DNA of 64,000 nucleotides from Pseudoduganella albidiflava (lineage in GTDB: Bacteria; Pseudomonadota; Gammaproteobacteria; Burkholderiales; Burkholderiaceae_D), in NCBI RefSeq assembly GCF_004322755.1, contig NZ_CP036401.1, positions 1,922,001 through 1,986,000 on the forward strand, in the 5' to 3' direction. Shown one piece after another: positions 35,866 through 44,261 of this stretch. The position numbers and the translations under genes are program-made. Under the pieces are notes generated by a model that made no database searches, was not told the DNA's origin, and saw nothing but the letters and a program-made list of their open reading frames with translations. The stretch's first letter is position 1, and every line of letters begins with the position of its first letter.

Positions 35866-37938
35866 CTACCGCTGTGCCGTCTCCAGATACGTCCAGGTAT
35901 ACGGATTGCGCCTCGGATCGTCGATGAACAGCCAGAGGCTGCACAGCAGGGGATCCGTGCCGCTGCTGCGCGCCTGCTGCAAGGCTTCGGCGATGCGGTG
36001 CGGCTGGCCGGGCCACAGGGCGCCGTGGTCGCGCACGAAGGCGCGGATCCGCTGCTTGAATGCCGCTTCGTCGTCGTGCACCTCGCGGGGCCAGCACATC
36101 CATGGCGCGCCCCGCAGCAGGGCCGAGAAGAAGGCCGCGCGGTTGCGCCCGAGATCGTCCGGTGCCGGACCGGGGAAGGGAATCCCCACGATGTGGCCTT
36201 GCGGCGGATCGCCCAGCCAGCCGATGTCCAGCTGGGGCGTGTTCGCGGTGCACCGCTCGATATGGTCCGCCTGCTGCATCCAGGTGCCGGGCTGGAAGCG
36301 GGCAGCACCTTTCATGCGGTCGTGCCAGCGCAGGATGAAGATGCTCTGCGCCTCCAGCCAGGTGCACGTGCCCAGTTCGCTGTCCGTCATTTCGAACAGT
36401 GCGCGCGGGCTGCACAGCAGGTCGTTCGGCGCCAGCAATTCCACCACCAGCTTGCTTTCGGGATGGCGCACCTTGGCGACCTGGATGAGTTCGTTGACCT
36501 GCTCGACCAGCGTGCCGGCGGACGGCGCGACGTGCCAGCCGGTATCCATGTCGTGGTCGAGGTAAAGCCACGAACCCACGATGGACAGGGCGCGCGATGC
36601 GCCGTCGTGATGCAGGCCGATCAGCAGGAACACCCGGCTGTCGGCGCGCGGCAGGTGCGCCACGGCGCGCGTCCAGCGGCCGGCAAGCGGGGGCAGCGCA
36701 CGCGCCGCCTGTTCGAAGCCGGCGGCGATGCCCTTGCCGGAGCGCCTGGCACGCCGTGCCGCCAGGGCCAGCAGGCGGATGCACGAATCGAGGCCCCGCT
36801 GCGGTTTTGCCTGGTCGAGCAGGGTGCACAAGAGCGCGGGAAAACTGTCTGGCGGCGGGGTGGCCGGCAGGTTGTCCAGCGCCACGACCTGGTCGCGCAA
36901 GTCTTGCCACTCGCGCCACGACAGGCCGATGCCCTGGCAGACCTCCTCGATCTCGCGTGCCAGCTTCAGCCGGCCCCATGCGTCGGACAGCAGTTGCCCG
37001 CGCAGCTGTACTTCGTCGTCGGCAGCGCCGGCCAGGAGCTCCAGCATCGGTTCCATGCCGCCGTCCCGCAAGGCGCCGCACAGTACATGGTCGGGAAGGT
37101 AGCCTGCCGCTGCCACGCGCAGCTGCTCGAATTCGCCCGCGCTGCAGCGCGCCGCGGCGGCATGGCGCGCCGTCGCCGCGTCATCCGCCCCGCCCTTGCT
37201 CGACCAGTCGGTGCCGGAGCCGGTGGTCCAGTGCAGCGGGAACGCGCGCGTCGACAGCTGCAGTGCGTCGAAGCGGCGCCCCAGTTCGGCGAACAGTTCG
37301 GCGGGCGGTGGCGGAAACGCCCGTTCGCCATCGCTCAGCGCGGCAACGACCGTGCGTGAGAAGCCGGTGGTTTGCGTGTCGGCACTCGCCACCTGCGCCG
37401 CGGCGGCGGAAAAATAGAAATACTGCTCCGTATCGCAATCGCCCGAGCCGCCCAGCGACAGCACGGCGGGATCCGGCACCACCTGGGCGCAGGCATCGAA
37501 AAACCCCATCTGGGTGCGCGGATAGGCGTCGCCGCGTAAATGCGTGAGGAGCGAATCGACATCGATGGCGCGCAGGTCGGCGATCCGCGAATCGGCGCAC
37601 AGCAGCAGGCGCCGGCCGCGCGCCATCACGCCATGGCTGATCCAGTACACCAGCAGGGTACCTTCGCCCCGCAGGGCGGACAGGGCATCCTGCAGCGCCT
37701 GCTGGCTGGCGCCGGTGCGCAGGACCCGCTCCGGTACTTGCGCGAGCAGTTGGCGGTATTGCGCGGTGTCCGGCAGGGAACTGCTCAGGACCACGCAGGC
37801 GTCCGGGTCGCGTTGTGCGATGGTGGTGGCCAGCTCCACGGCCAGCTTCCCGATCGGTTCGCCGATGTCGATCGACGCGCCGTCGCCCGCGGCAGGCGCG
37901 TAGCTTTCGATGGCAACGATCCAGGCGAACGTGGTCAT
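35866..37938 (-). CDS. Caspase-like protease with VMAP-C domain (conflict-system effector)
   Basis: The 690-residue protein starts with a caspase/metacaspase-like domain (about 1-245). The probable catalytic dyad is H102 in VYWISHG and C150 in MGFFDAC, with the strand YFSAAAAQVAS following as in CHF peptidases. Residues 265-440 are helical and unassigned. Residues 455-690 match the VMAP-C region (vWA-MoxR-associated protein): RVFLLIGLH, SKLVVELLAPNDLLCSPRAL, and EAQSIFILRWHDRMKG. In this class the N-terminal domain is the effector and VMAP-C links it to the MoxR-vWA pair. Activation could cleave cellular proteins during infection or stress; this is inference. Confidence 0.8.
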   Translation of the reverse strand: MTTFAWIVAIESYAPAAGDGASIDIGEPIGKLAVELATTIAQRDPDACVVLSSSLPDTAQYRQLLAQVPERVLRTGASQQALQDALSALRGEGTLLVYWISHGVMARGRRLLLCADSRIADLRAIDVDSLLTHLRGDAYPRTQMGFFDACAQVVPDPAVLSLGGSGDCDTEQYFYFSAAAAQVASADTQTTGFSRTVVAALSDGERAFPPPPAELFAELGRRFDALQLSTRAFPLHWTTGSGTDWSSKGGADDAATARHAAAARCSAGEFEQLRVAAAGYLPDHVLCGALRDGGMEPMLELLAGAADDEVQLRGQLLSDAWGRLKLAREIEEVCQGIGLSWREWQDLRDQVVALDNLPATPPPDSFPALLCTLLDQAKPQRGLDSCIRLLALAARRARRSGKGIAAGFEQAARALPPLAGRWTRAVAHLPRADSRVFLLIGLHHDGASRALSIVGSWLYLDHDMDTGWHVAPSAGTLVEQVNELIQVAKVRHPESKLVVELLAPNDLLCSPRALFEMTDSELGTCTWLEAQSIFILRWHDRMKGAARFQPGTWMQQADHIERCTANTPQLDIGWLGDPPQGHIVGIPFPGPAPDDLGRNRAAFFSALLRGAPWMCWPREVHDDEAAFKQRIRAFVRDHGALWPGQPHRIAEALQQARSSGTDPLLCSLWLFIDDPRRNPYTWTYLETAQR

Positions 37939-37988
37939 GCGGTGGTCTCCCTTGCCCGGCGGTGATTGATGCCGCGTGGATTCAGCCT

Positions 37989-38096
37989 ACCCCAAGTGCA
38001 AGCTCTGGGGGGCAGTCCACCCCAAGTGCAAACCCAGGGGTCAGACCCGGTGGGTCTGACCCCAGCCTTTCGCTGTTGTGGTGAATGCATGCGCTC
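37989..38096. repeat. Nested-palindrome repeat element, copy B
   Basis: GGGGTCAGACCC (38037-38048) and GGGTCTGACCCC (38052-38063) form a 12-bp hairpin with a 3-nt loop. The left end ACCCCAAGTGCA occurs twice (37989-38000 and 38019-38030), a partial duplication. The right side has TTCGCTGTTGTGGT and GCATGCGCTC as in copy A. It occupies the gap between the hydrolase and caspase-VMAP genes and may act as a transcription attenuator or mRNA-stability element inside the operon. Confidence 0.85.
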
Positions 38097-38152
38097 CCAA
38101 CGCTCATGTATTCAGCGCTGCACCGGCAAAGCGTCGGCAATCCATCGATGCT

Positions 38153-39280
38153 TCATGGCAGGAACCGGTCGATCTCCGGCCACACTTCCGCATCGTTCCG
38201 CCAGTATGCGCCGTGCGACTCCGGAAAGGGCTGCCCGTTATCGACCACCACGTCGCGCGCGATGCCGGGGAACAGTTCGCGGCCCGCATAGGACAGGAAA
38301 TCGCGCGGGTCGTAGAAGTTCAGCCAGCGGCGCGGGAAGAACTCGGGCAGGCCGGCGCCGAACGGGCGCGAGGCCAGCGCGTCGATTTCATAGAAGTAGG
38401 GCGCCTGCGAGCCGACCGTCACGAGCGCCTCGATCTGGCGCGCGCCGCTGGCGAGCCAGTCGACGGCGGCAATGCCGCCGAGGCTGTGGGCCAGGATCAC
38501 GTTGGCGCCGCTCCTGGCGGCCTGGTCGCCGATGAAGTTGCGCAGCACTTCGCCGCGCGCCTGGTAGCGCAGGATGTCGCCCAGCGCGGCGCCGGTCCGG
38601 TCGTTCAGCGCGGTACGGCGCGGCAGGGCAAAATCGGTGAGCTTGCCGAGGAACCAGTCGCGCACGCCGAGCGCGGCGCCGCCCAGCGCCGCCTGCAACG
38701 CGAGCACCAGTTCGTCGCGCTGGGCGCCCGTGATGCCGGGCTCGCCGGCTCGCCGGAGCCAGCCGAGGAACGCGGCCACGACCGCCCGCGACACCGGTGC
38801 CGACAGTTGCGCGCGCGTGCCGCCGAGAAGCCGGATCGTGCCGGCCCACGTGGGATCGGCGACCAGCGCGCCGATGAATGCCGGCCATGGCGCCGCCAGC
38901 CCCCAGGTGGACAGCAATGCCAGCGCGGCCGGTGCTTCGGCGGCATCCGCGAGCAGTTGCCAGACCACGGGGCCCTGGGGCGGCCCGAGCGGCGCGGCCA
39001 GGTCGGTGACGCGCAATTCGAGCAGCGGATCTTCGCTGAGCAGTGTCCAGCGTGCCATCGCGGCGGCCTCGACCGCCCCTGCGGCGGCGCCGCTGCTGTA
39101 GCCGGGAATCGAGCACCCGTGTGCGTTCAGGCGCGCGCCGAACGCATCGCCCCAGTTGCAGCCGACCACTTCGTAGCGGGGCAGGTGTTGCCGGACCTTC
39201 GCGGCAATCAGCGACAGCGTCCGGTCGAAACTGGCGCCGCGCACGCCGGTTCCATGGACGAAAAGAATCTTCCTGGTCAT
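38153..39280 (-). CDS. Alpha/beta hydrolase fold protein, possible effector of the conflict operon
   Basis: From the ATG at 39280, preceded by AGGA, the protein has 375 residues. FVHGTGVRG at the N-terminus is the oxyanion-hole turn of lipase-like hydrolases. S266 in LAHSLGG is the nucleophile, and H356 in PESHGAYW is a good candidate for the triad histidine. Between them lies a helical insertion of about 170 residues. There is no signal peptide, so it acts in the cytoplasm, perhaps on lipids or esters. It lies upstream of caspase-VMAP on the same strand, 214 bp away. The open frame continues upstream through a tandem repeat to 39478, but that extension has no family support. Confidence 0.75.
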   Translation of the reverse strand: MTRKILFVHGTGVRGASFDRTLSLIAAKVRQHLPRYEVVGCNWGDAFGARLNAHGCSIPGYSSGAAAGAVEAAAMARWTLLSEDPLLELRVTDLAAPLGPPQGPVVWQLLADAAEAPAALALLSTWGLAAPWPAFIGALVADPTWAGTIRLLGGTRAQLSAPVSRAVVAAFLGWLRRAGEPGITGAQRDELVLALQAALGGAALGVRDWFLGKLTDFALPRRTALNDRTGAALGDILRYQARGEVLRNFIGDQAARSGANVILAHSLGGIAAVDWLASGARQIEALVTVGSQAPYFYEIDALASRPFGAGLPEFFPRRWLNFYDPRDFLSYAGRELFPGIARDVVVDNGQPFPESHGAYWRNDAEVWPEIDRFLP

Positions 39281-39320
39281 CGCATTGTTCCTGGTCGTAT
39301 GCTGCGATCGCGAAAACCCC

Positions 39321-39474
39321 GTGGCGACGTCACGGCACGCATTTCGCCGAGAACCCGTGGCGACGTCACGGCACGCATTTCGCCGAAACCCCGTGGCGAC
39401 GTCACGGCACGCATTTCGCCGAGAACCCGTGGCGACGTCACGGCACGCATTTCGCCGAAACCCCGTGGCGACGG
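39321..39474. repeat. 36-bp tandem minisatellite, four units plus a partial fifth
   Basis: Copies begin at 39321, 39357, 39393, 39429 and 39465, exactly 36 bp apart, each starting GTGGCGACG. Units 1 and 3 end GAGAACCC, and units 2 and 4 end GAAACCCC, so the array is two copies of a 72-bp higher-order unit. Repeats are otherwise identical and there are no spacers, so it is not a CRISPR. The length is a multiple of three and stays open in the hydrolase frame, encoding a 12-residue repeat (RRNACRDVATGF/S). It forms most of the upstream region of the operon. Confidence 0.95.
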
Positions 39475-39583
39475 GCACGGCAACGCTTCAGGAGCGGGCT
39501 TCCTGTCTTTGCACTATGACAGTCCAGATGCCAGGTTGGCAACCTCGACGGCACGCCGGACGGAGATCGTTGCCGATCCGCGA

Positions 39584-39619
39584 CTCAGCAGTAACCTCAG
39601 CAGTAACCTCAGCAGTAAC
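39584..39619. repeat. 12-bp tandem repeat, three copies
   Basis: CTCAGCAGTAAC is repeated three times without change at 39584, 39596 and 39608. It lies between the minisatellite and the His-rich protein gene. The rest of the 372-bp gap from 39281 to 39652 shows no recognised gene. Confidence 0.9.
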
Positions 39620-39652
39620 ACATGCGGGCACGCCCCATGCGCTCCGGTCGAC

Positions 39653-40405
39653 TCAGTCCAGGTAATCGGCGTACTCGCGCTGCGCATAGCCCTTCAGCTT
39701 CTGCCATGGCAGTTCGCGCGTGACGCCCGCAGCCACTTTCAGCTCGGTGCGGGTGTAGAAGGTGCCGGCCTTGTCGCCGCTCTCGATCACCAGCGGGACC
39801 TGCCGCCTGTCGTCCCACAGCACGCGCTCGTACAGGCCGCCCCGCTCGCGCTCGCGCCAGCGCGCGCCGGGCACGGGGGAAGGGCGCTGGGATGGCGCCA
39901 TCGCCCGCAGGCCCTGCGTATCGAGCAGGTGATAGGCGTGATCCCATGAGCCGTCGAAGCCCACGTTGTCGAATTCGCCCGGCGGAATGGCGATCACTTC
40001 CTTCGCGTGCGCATCCACGTAGGCCATGCGCAGCTTGCCGTCTTCCATGGCCACGTGGCGCGGCAGCGTTACGGGATTGAAATGCTTGTGGCCGACACTC
40101 TGGCGCGCCGCCACCTTGCTTGCCGCCACCTTCTGCGCCTTGCCCTGTGCGGGCGGATGGCCGCCCTCGTGGGCGTGTTCCTGTTCATGGCCGTGCCCGT
40201 GGCCGTGCGAGGTACCGGGCAGCACGCGCGCGGTCCACACGTGGCCGGCGCGGCGCAGCATGGTTTCCTCGTATCGCGCTTCGCGCGTCACTCCTTCCGC
40301 GGTGACGACCTTGCTGTAGCGGGTGATGTGCAGGTCGAGGTCCGCGCCGGCATGGGCGCCGCCGGCCATGGCGAGGGCGCCGGCCAGCAAAAGAATCGAT
40401 TTCAT
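39653..40405 (-). CDS. Secreted His-rich protein of unknown function
   Basis: The 250-residue product has a signal peptide (ILLLAGALAMAGGAHAG). A histidine-rich segment, HGHGHGHEQEHAHEGGH, at about residues 66-82 could bind zinc, nickel or copper. The body (HITRYSKVVTAEGVTREARY, FDGSWDHAYHLLDTQG, VPLVIESGDKAGTFYTRTEL) is not recognised as a named domain. It follows the two alkaline phosphatases on the same strand after 115 bp. A role in supplying metal to those enzymes is possible but unproven. Confidence 0.65.
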   Translation of the reverse strand: MKSILLLAGALAMAGGAHAGADLDLHITRYSKVVTAEGVTREARYEETMLRRAGHVWTARVLPGTSHGHGHGHEQEHAHEGGHPPAQGKAQKVAASKVAARQSVGHKHFNPVTLPRHVAMEDGKLRMAYVDAHAKEVIAIPPGEFDNVGFDGSWDHAYHLLDTQGLRAMAPSQRPSPVPGARWRERERGGLYERVLWDDRRQVPLVIESGDKAGTFYTRTELKVAAGVTRELPWQKLKGYAQREYADYLD

Positions 40406-40520
40406 CGGATGGTTCTCCGGGATACACCGCCATGCAAGGCGGGGTGATTGACGCGGTCTTGTGAATGACTCTTGTGAACGGCGGGAAGCGGGCCAGGCCC
40501 GCCTCCCAGCCGTGGCGATC

Positions 40521-41960
40521 CTACAGGCCGGAAGCGCTCCGGAGCAGGCTGAACACCCTGGTATTGTCCAGCGTGCCCTTGAACGCCTTCGCGCCGGCGC
40601 CGGTGGCGAACAGCTTGACGTCGCCGCCGCCGTGCGTTTCGCTGGACAGCCGCACGCCCGTCTCCTGCAGGTAGTTGTCGGCCAGCACGGTGGCGCTGTC
40701 CAGGCTGGTGCGCAGGTTGGGGCGGTTCGGGCCATTGCCGAATACCAGCGTGGTGTAGGTGTTGCCGTCGGCATCGCGGCCCGGCTGGTTGTCGCGGTAG
40801 CCGCGGTTGATGTCCAGGATCGGATTGCCCCGTTTGGCATAACCGTTGATCGCCAGCGTGTGATCGTGGTCGGCGGTGACGACGATCAGCGTATTGGCCA
40901 GCGTGGGGTCGTTCTGCTTCGCCTTGGCCAGGGCGGCCTTGATGGCATCGTCGAAGGCGATCGTGTCAGTCAGCGCGCGCTTCGCGTTGGTGCCGTGCAG
41001 CGCGTGGTCGATGCGGCCGCCTTCCACCATCAGGAAGTAGCCGTTGGTGTTCGACGCCAGCAGGTCCATCGCCTTGACGGTCATCTCGGCCAGGCTGGGC
41101 TGGCTGGCGCCTTCGCCCAGCGGCGGCGTGGCCGTGCGGTCCAGTTCATATTCGAGGTGGCTGCGGCTGCTGTACAGGCCGATGAACTTCTTGCCCGGGG
41201 CGGCAGCGTTCATCTCGGCCTTGCTGCCCGCCACCGTGTAGCCCTTGGCCGCCAGTTCGGCCAGCAGGTTGCGGCCATCGGCGCGTCCCGCGGCGTTGCT
41301 GCCGGCCGCGAACGGCGTGAAGTGGTTGCGGCCGCCGCCCATCAGCACGTCCACGCCATCGCCCAGCGCCGGGTTGAAACCGGCGCCGCCCGGCACCAGC
41401 TGGGCCGCGATCGCATACTGGGCGTTGCGGTTGCAGATGTGCGACCAGGCGGTGGCCGGGGTGGCGTGCGTCAGTTCCGTGGTGGTCACCGTGCCCACAG
41501 CCTTGCCCTTGGCCTTGGCCAGTTCCAGGATCGTCACGGCCGGCGTGCCGTTGCCCGCGGCGCAGTTGTTGACGCCCAGGTTGCCGTTGGCATCGCGGCC
41601 CGGATTGGTGGCCACCGTGTCCGGCGACATCGAAATGACCTCGTTGTTCATCTTCACGCCGGTCATGTAGGCGGCCATCGAGGGCGCGCTGTCGGTAGTC
41701 TGCGCGTCGTTGGAGAACGTCTTGATGCGCGCGGTGCGCTCCAGCGTATCCATCGTCAGGCTGCCGTCCTCGCCGTATTTGAAGATGCGCGCGGCGGTGA
41801 TGGTGGACGGGCCCATGCCGTCGCCCAGGAAGAAGATGATGTTTTTCGCTTCGCCGGCGGCGTGGGCGGCGGTGAACGAAAGTGCCAGCGCAGTGCTCAG
41901 CAAGGTACGGGCCAGCAATGCAGGTGTTAGCAAACTATGGTTCAGCAGGGTGCGTTTCAT
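40521..41960 (-). CDS. Alkaline phosphatase (PhoA-type), second of a tandem pair
   Basis: The 479-residue enzyme hydrolyses phosphate monoesters in the periplasm. A signal peptide ends AAHAAG. The metal site NIIFFLGDGMG contains D47, and the phosphorylated serine is S91 in TTDSAPSM. Zinc and magnesium ligands are seen in VEGGRIDHALHG, VVTADHDHT and SSETHGGGDV. It starts 30 bp after the upstream phosphatase stop and is clearly a paralog of it (shared AAYMTGVKMNNEVISMS), so the pair arose by tandem duplication. Confidence 0.94.
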   Translation of the reverse strand: MKRTLLNHSLLTPALLARTLLSTALALSFTAAHAAGEAKNIIFFLGDGMGPSTITAARIFKYGEDGSLTMDTLERTARIKTFSNDAQTTDSAPSMAAYMTGVKMNNEVISMSPDTVATNPGRDANGNLGVNNCAAGNGTPAVTILELAKAKGKAVGTVTTTELTHATPATAWSHICNRNAQYAIAAQLVPGGAGFNPALGDGVDVLMGGGRNHFTPFAAGSNAAGRADGRNLLAELAAKGYTVAGSKAEMNAAAPGKKFIGLYSSRSHLEYELDRTATPPLGEGASQPSLAEMTVKAMDLLASNTNGYFLMVEGGRIDHALHGTNAKRALTDTIAFDDAIKAALAKAKQNDPTLANTLIVVTADHDHTLAINGYAKRGNPILDINRGYRDNQPGRDADGNTYTTLVFGNGPNRPNLRTSLDSATVLADNYLQETGVRLSSETHGGGDVKLFATGAGAKAFKGTLDNTRVFSLLRSASGL

Positions 41961-41990
41961 GTGTTCGATTCCGTATCGGATTGTTCGTGG

Positions 41991-43460
41991 TTACAGGCCG
42001 GCCGCGTTCTTCACCAGGCTGAACACTTTGGTGTTGTCGATGGTGCCCGAGAATGTGTCCGCGCCCTTGCCGATGGCGCCCAGGAACACGTCGGTGCCGC
42101 CATGCGTTTCGCTGCCCACGCCCATGCGCACGGCCGCTTCCTGGTGGTACGTGTTGGCGCTGGTGGCGTTGTCGTCCAGTCCGGCCTGGCCGGCGCGGCT
42201 GGCCTGCACGCGGTGCTCGCCGTTGCCGAAGCCGATGATCGAATACGGCGCGCCATCCAGGTCCCGGTCCACTTCGCCCGTGACGTAGTTCTTCACCACG
42301 CCCAGCACGCCGGCATTGCCGGCCGCGCTCTTGCCGGTGCGTTTCGCATAGCCGTTCAGCACCAGCGTGTGGTCATGGTCGGCCGTGACGACGATCAGCG
42401 TGTTCTTCAGTTCCGGGTCGCTGGCCTTTGCTTTCGCAATGGCCGCCTTGATGGCGTTGTCGAAGGCCACCGTGTCCTGCAGCGCCTTCTTGGCCGTGGT
42501 TTCATGCAGCGCGTGGTCGATGCGGCCGGCTTCCACCATCAGGAAGTAACCCTTGCCGTTGCGGGCCAGCACATCCATCGCCTTGGTCGTCATGTCGGCC
42601 AGGCTCGGTTCCTTCGCCGGGTCGCGGTCCAGGTCGTAGCTCATGTGGCTGGACGTGAACAGTGCCAGCAGCTTGTCGGTCTTCGTGCCGTCGATCGCGC
42701 TGAACTCGGCGGCATTGCCGGCCACCGCGTAGTTCTTCGCCTTCAGCTCGGCGACCAGGTCGCGGCCGTCGGCGCGCCGGCCGCCATCCTTGACGGGCTT
42801 GAAGAATTGGCTGCCGCCGCCCATGATCACATCCAGGCCAGTGCTGCCCAGCGCGCTGTTGTAGCCCGTGGCGCCCGGCACGAGAGCCGCGGCGATGTCG
42901 TTTTCCAGGTCGCGGTGGCAGATGTGGCTGTAGGTCGCCGCCGGCGTGGCATGCGTGACGCGGGCGGTGGACACCACGCCGGTGCCCAGGCCCTGCGCCT
43001 TGGCCAGTTCCAGCAGCGTGGTGGCCGGCGTACCGTTGCCGGTGCCGCAGTTGTTGCCCAGCCTGTTGCCGGCCGCATCGATGACGGGATCGACGGCCTT
43101 CGTGTTCTGCGACATGGAGATGACTTCATTGTTCATCTTCACGCCGGTCATGTAGGCCGCCATCGACGGCGCGCTGTCGGTCACCTGCGCATCGTTCGAG
43201 AAGGTCTTCACGAAGGCCGTTTCCGGCAGCGTGTCCATGGTCAGCTCGCCGTCCTCGCCGACCGCGTAGATGCGCGCTGCGGTCATCGTTGTCATGCCCA
43301 TGCCGTCGCCGAGGAAGAAGATCACGTTCTTCGGCTGCGGCACGTCGATGCCCGGCGTGGGTGTCGGTGTCGGGGTGGCGGCGGCGTTGTCGCTGTCGCT
43401 GCCGCAGGCGGCCAGCAGTGCGGTGGTCAATCCGGCGATCAAGAGGGACTTGCGGTTCAT
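41991..43460 (-). CDS. Alkaline phosphatase, probable lipoprotein, first of a tandem pair
   Basis: From the ATG at 43460 the protein has 489 residues. The N-terminus MNRKSLLIAGLTTALLAACG has a lipobox with C19, so it should be lipid-anchored, unlike its neighbour. A short TPTPTPTPG linker follows. The catalytic segments are NVIFFLGDGMG, VTDSAPSM with the phosphoserine, VEAGRIDHALHE, VVTADHDHT and GSETHGGTDV. The reading from 43547 would bury the lipobox and is rejected. A Pho-box-like promoter lies about 50 bp upstream, so the three-gene unit is probably induced by phosphate starvation. Confidence 0.94.
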   Translation of the reverse strand: MNRKSLLIAGLTTALLAACGSDSDNAAATPTPTPTPGIDVPQPKNVIFFLGDGMGMTTMTAARIYAVGEDGELTMDTLPETAFVKTFSNDAQVTDSAPSMAAYMTGVKMNNEVISMSQNTKAVDPVIDAAGNRLGNNCGTGNGTPATTLLELAKAQGLGTGVVSTARVTHATPAATYSHICHRDLENDIAAALVPGATGYNSALGSTGLDVIMGGGSQFFKPVKDGGRRADGRDLVAELKAKNYAVAGNAAEFSAIDGTKTDKLLALFTSSHMSYDLDRDPAKEPSLADMTTKAMDVLARNGKGYFLMVEAGRIDHALHETTAKKALQDTVAFDNAIKAAIAKAKASDPELKNTLIVVTADHDHTLVLNGYAKRTGKSAAGNAGVLGVVKNYVTGEVDRDLDGAPYSIIGFGNGEHRVQASRAGQAGLDDNATSANTYHQEAAVRMGVGSETHGGTDVFLGAIGKGADTFSGTIDNTKVFSLVKNAAGL

Positions 43461-43488
43461 GGGATGGGTGGGCGGTTGTAAAAAACGC

Positions 43489-43523
43489 CACTTTAACCAT
43501 GCAAGATGACCGCGTGATGACGG
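43489..43523 (-). promoter_or_regulatory. Pho-box promoter for the alkaline phosphatase operon
   Basis: On the minus strand CCGTCAT-CACG-CGGTCAT (43523-43506) reproduces the 7-4-7 PhoB box, each heptamer one base from CTGTCAT. Ten bases downstream is TAAAGT, a plausible -10, at the spacing known for PhoB-activated promoters that lack a -35. The box is 46-63 bp upstream of the lipoprotein phosphatase start. Confidence 0.65.
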
Positions 43524-43556
43524 TACTGCCCGCGCTGGCGGGCCCACCGGCGCGCC

Positions 43557-44261
43557 TTACCGATGGAGGGAAGGCTGGGCCGCGCCGGGCGGCGCATCCT
43601 TCAGGAACGTCTGCCCGTTGACCAGCCAGGCCACGCCGAACGCGGCCACCGCACACGTTTCCGGCCAGAACACGGACTGGCCTTCCAGCGCCAGGCCCAT
43701 GAAGGCGATCGCCCCGAACGACAGCAGCATGACGGCGCCGCACACCTTGTACACCGCCTTGCGTCGCAGCGCCTGGAGATTGTCCGGCGGTGTCGCGGCG
43801 CCGAAGCGGAAGAACACCAGGTAGAACGACAGGGCCGCGAAGGTGATCGCGAACAGCAGGTGGTAGCCGAGGATGCCGTGGTTCGAGTAATGCGCCTGGG
43901 TGCCCAGGTCGGGATAGCGGGCCAGCAATTCCGCGGCATACGTGGGATCCATCGGGAACAGCGCCGCGCCGATCGCCGCCAGGCCGGCCACCGTGGCGAC
44001 GATATTGTCGAGCAGCCGCGGTGTGCGGTAGCACGCCAGCAGGGCGCCGGTCAGCACGGTCGCGCCGACGAAGATGTCGCGCATGCTGGTGTAGTAGTAG
44101 GCGCTGATCGAATCGGTGGTGCGGATGCCCTCCAGCAGCAGGCCGCCGCCACGCACCGCCAGCGGCATCAGCAGGCCCACCCAGCCGATCGTGTTGCGCA
44201 ATGCCAGGTAGGAAACGATATAGTGTCTTTCGACCGAATGGTCTTTCTCAACCGAATGCAT
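43557..44261 (-). CDS. Six-helix membrane protein of unknown function
   Basis: From the ATG at 44261, with GGAGA before it, the protein has 234 residues and six hydrophobic segments (for example VGLLMPLAVRGGGLLLEGIR, FVGATVLTGALLACY, YHLLFAITFAALSFYLVFF). The charged N-terminus is MHSVEKDHSVERHY. TDSISAYYYTSMRDIFVG is a conserved-looking loop, but I do not recognise a named family. An upstream in-frame ATG at 44432 adds residues without family-like character. It is divergent from the small gene at 44431. Confidence 0.7.
   Translation of the reverse strand: MHSVEKDHSVERHYIVSYLALRNTIGWVGLLMPLAVRGGGLLLEGIRTTDSISAYYYTSMRDIFVGATVLTGALLACYRTPRLLDNIVATVAGLAAIGAALFPMDPTYAAELLARYPDLGTQAHYSNHGILGYHLLFAITFAALSFYLVFFRFGAATPPDNLQALRRKAVYKVCGAVMLLSFGAIAFMGLALEGQSVFWPETCAVAAFGVAWLVNGQTFLKDAPPGAAQPSLHR

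Noticed and set aside
39321..39474. Tandem 36-bp repeats as a CRISPR array
   Set aside because: Units are contiguous without spacers and no cas genes are present.
39281..39478. Repeat-encoded N-terminal extension of the alpha/beta hydrolase as the real start
   Set aside because: The ATG at 39280 begins directly before the first strand of the fold and has AGGA upstream, so the extension is kept only as a possibility.
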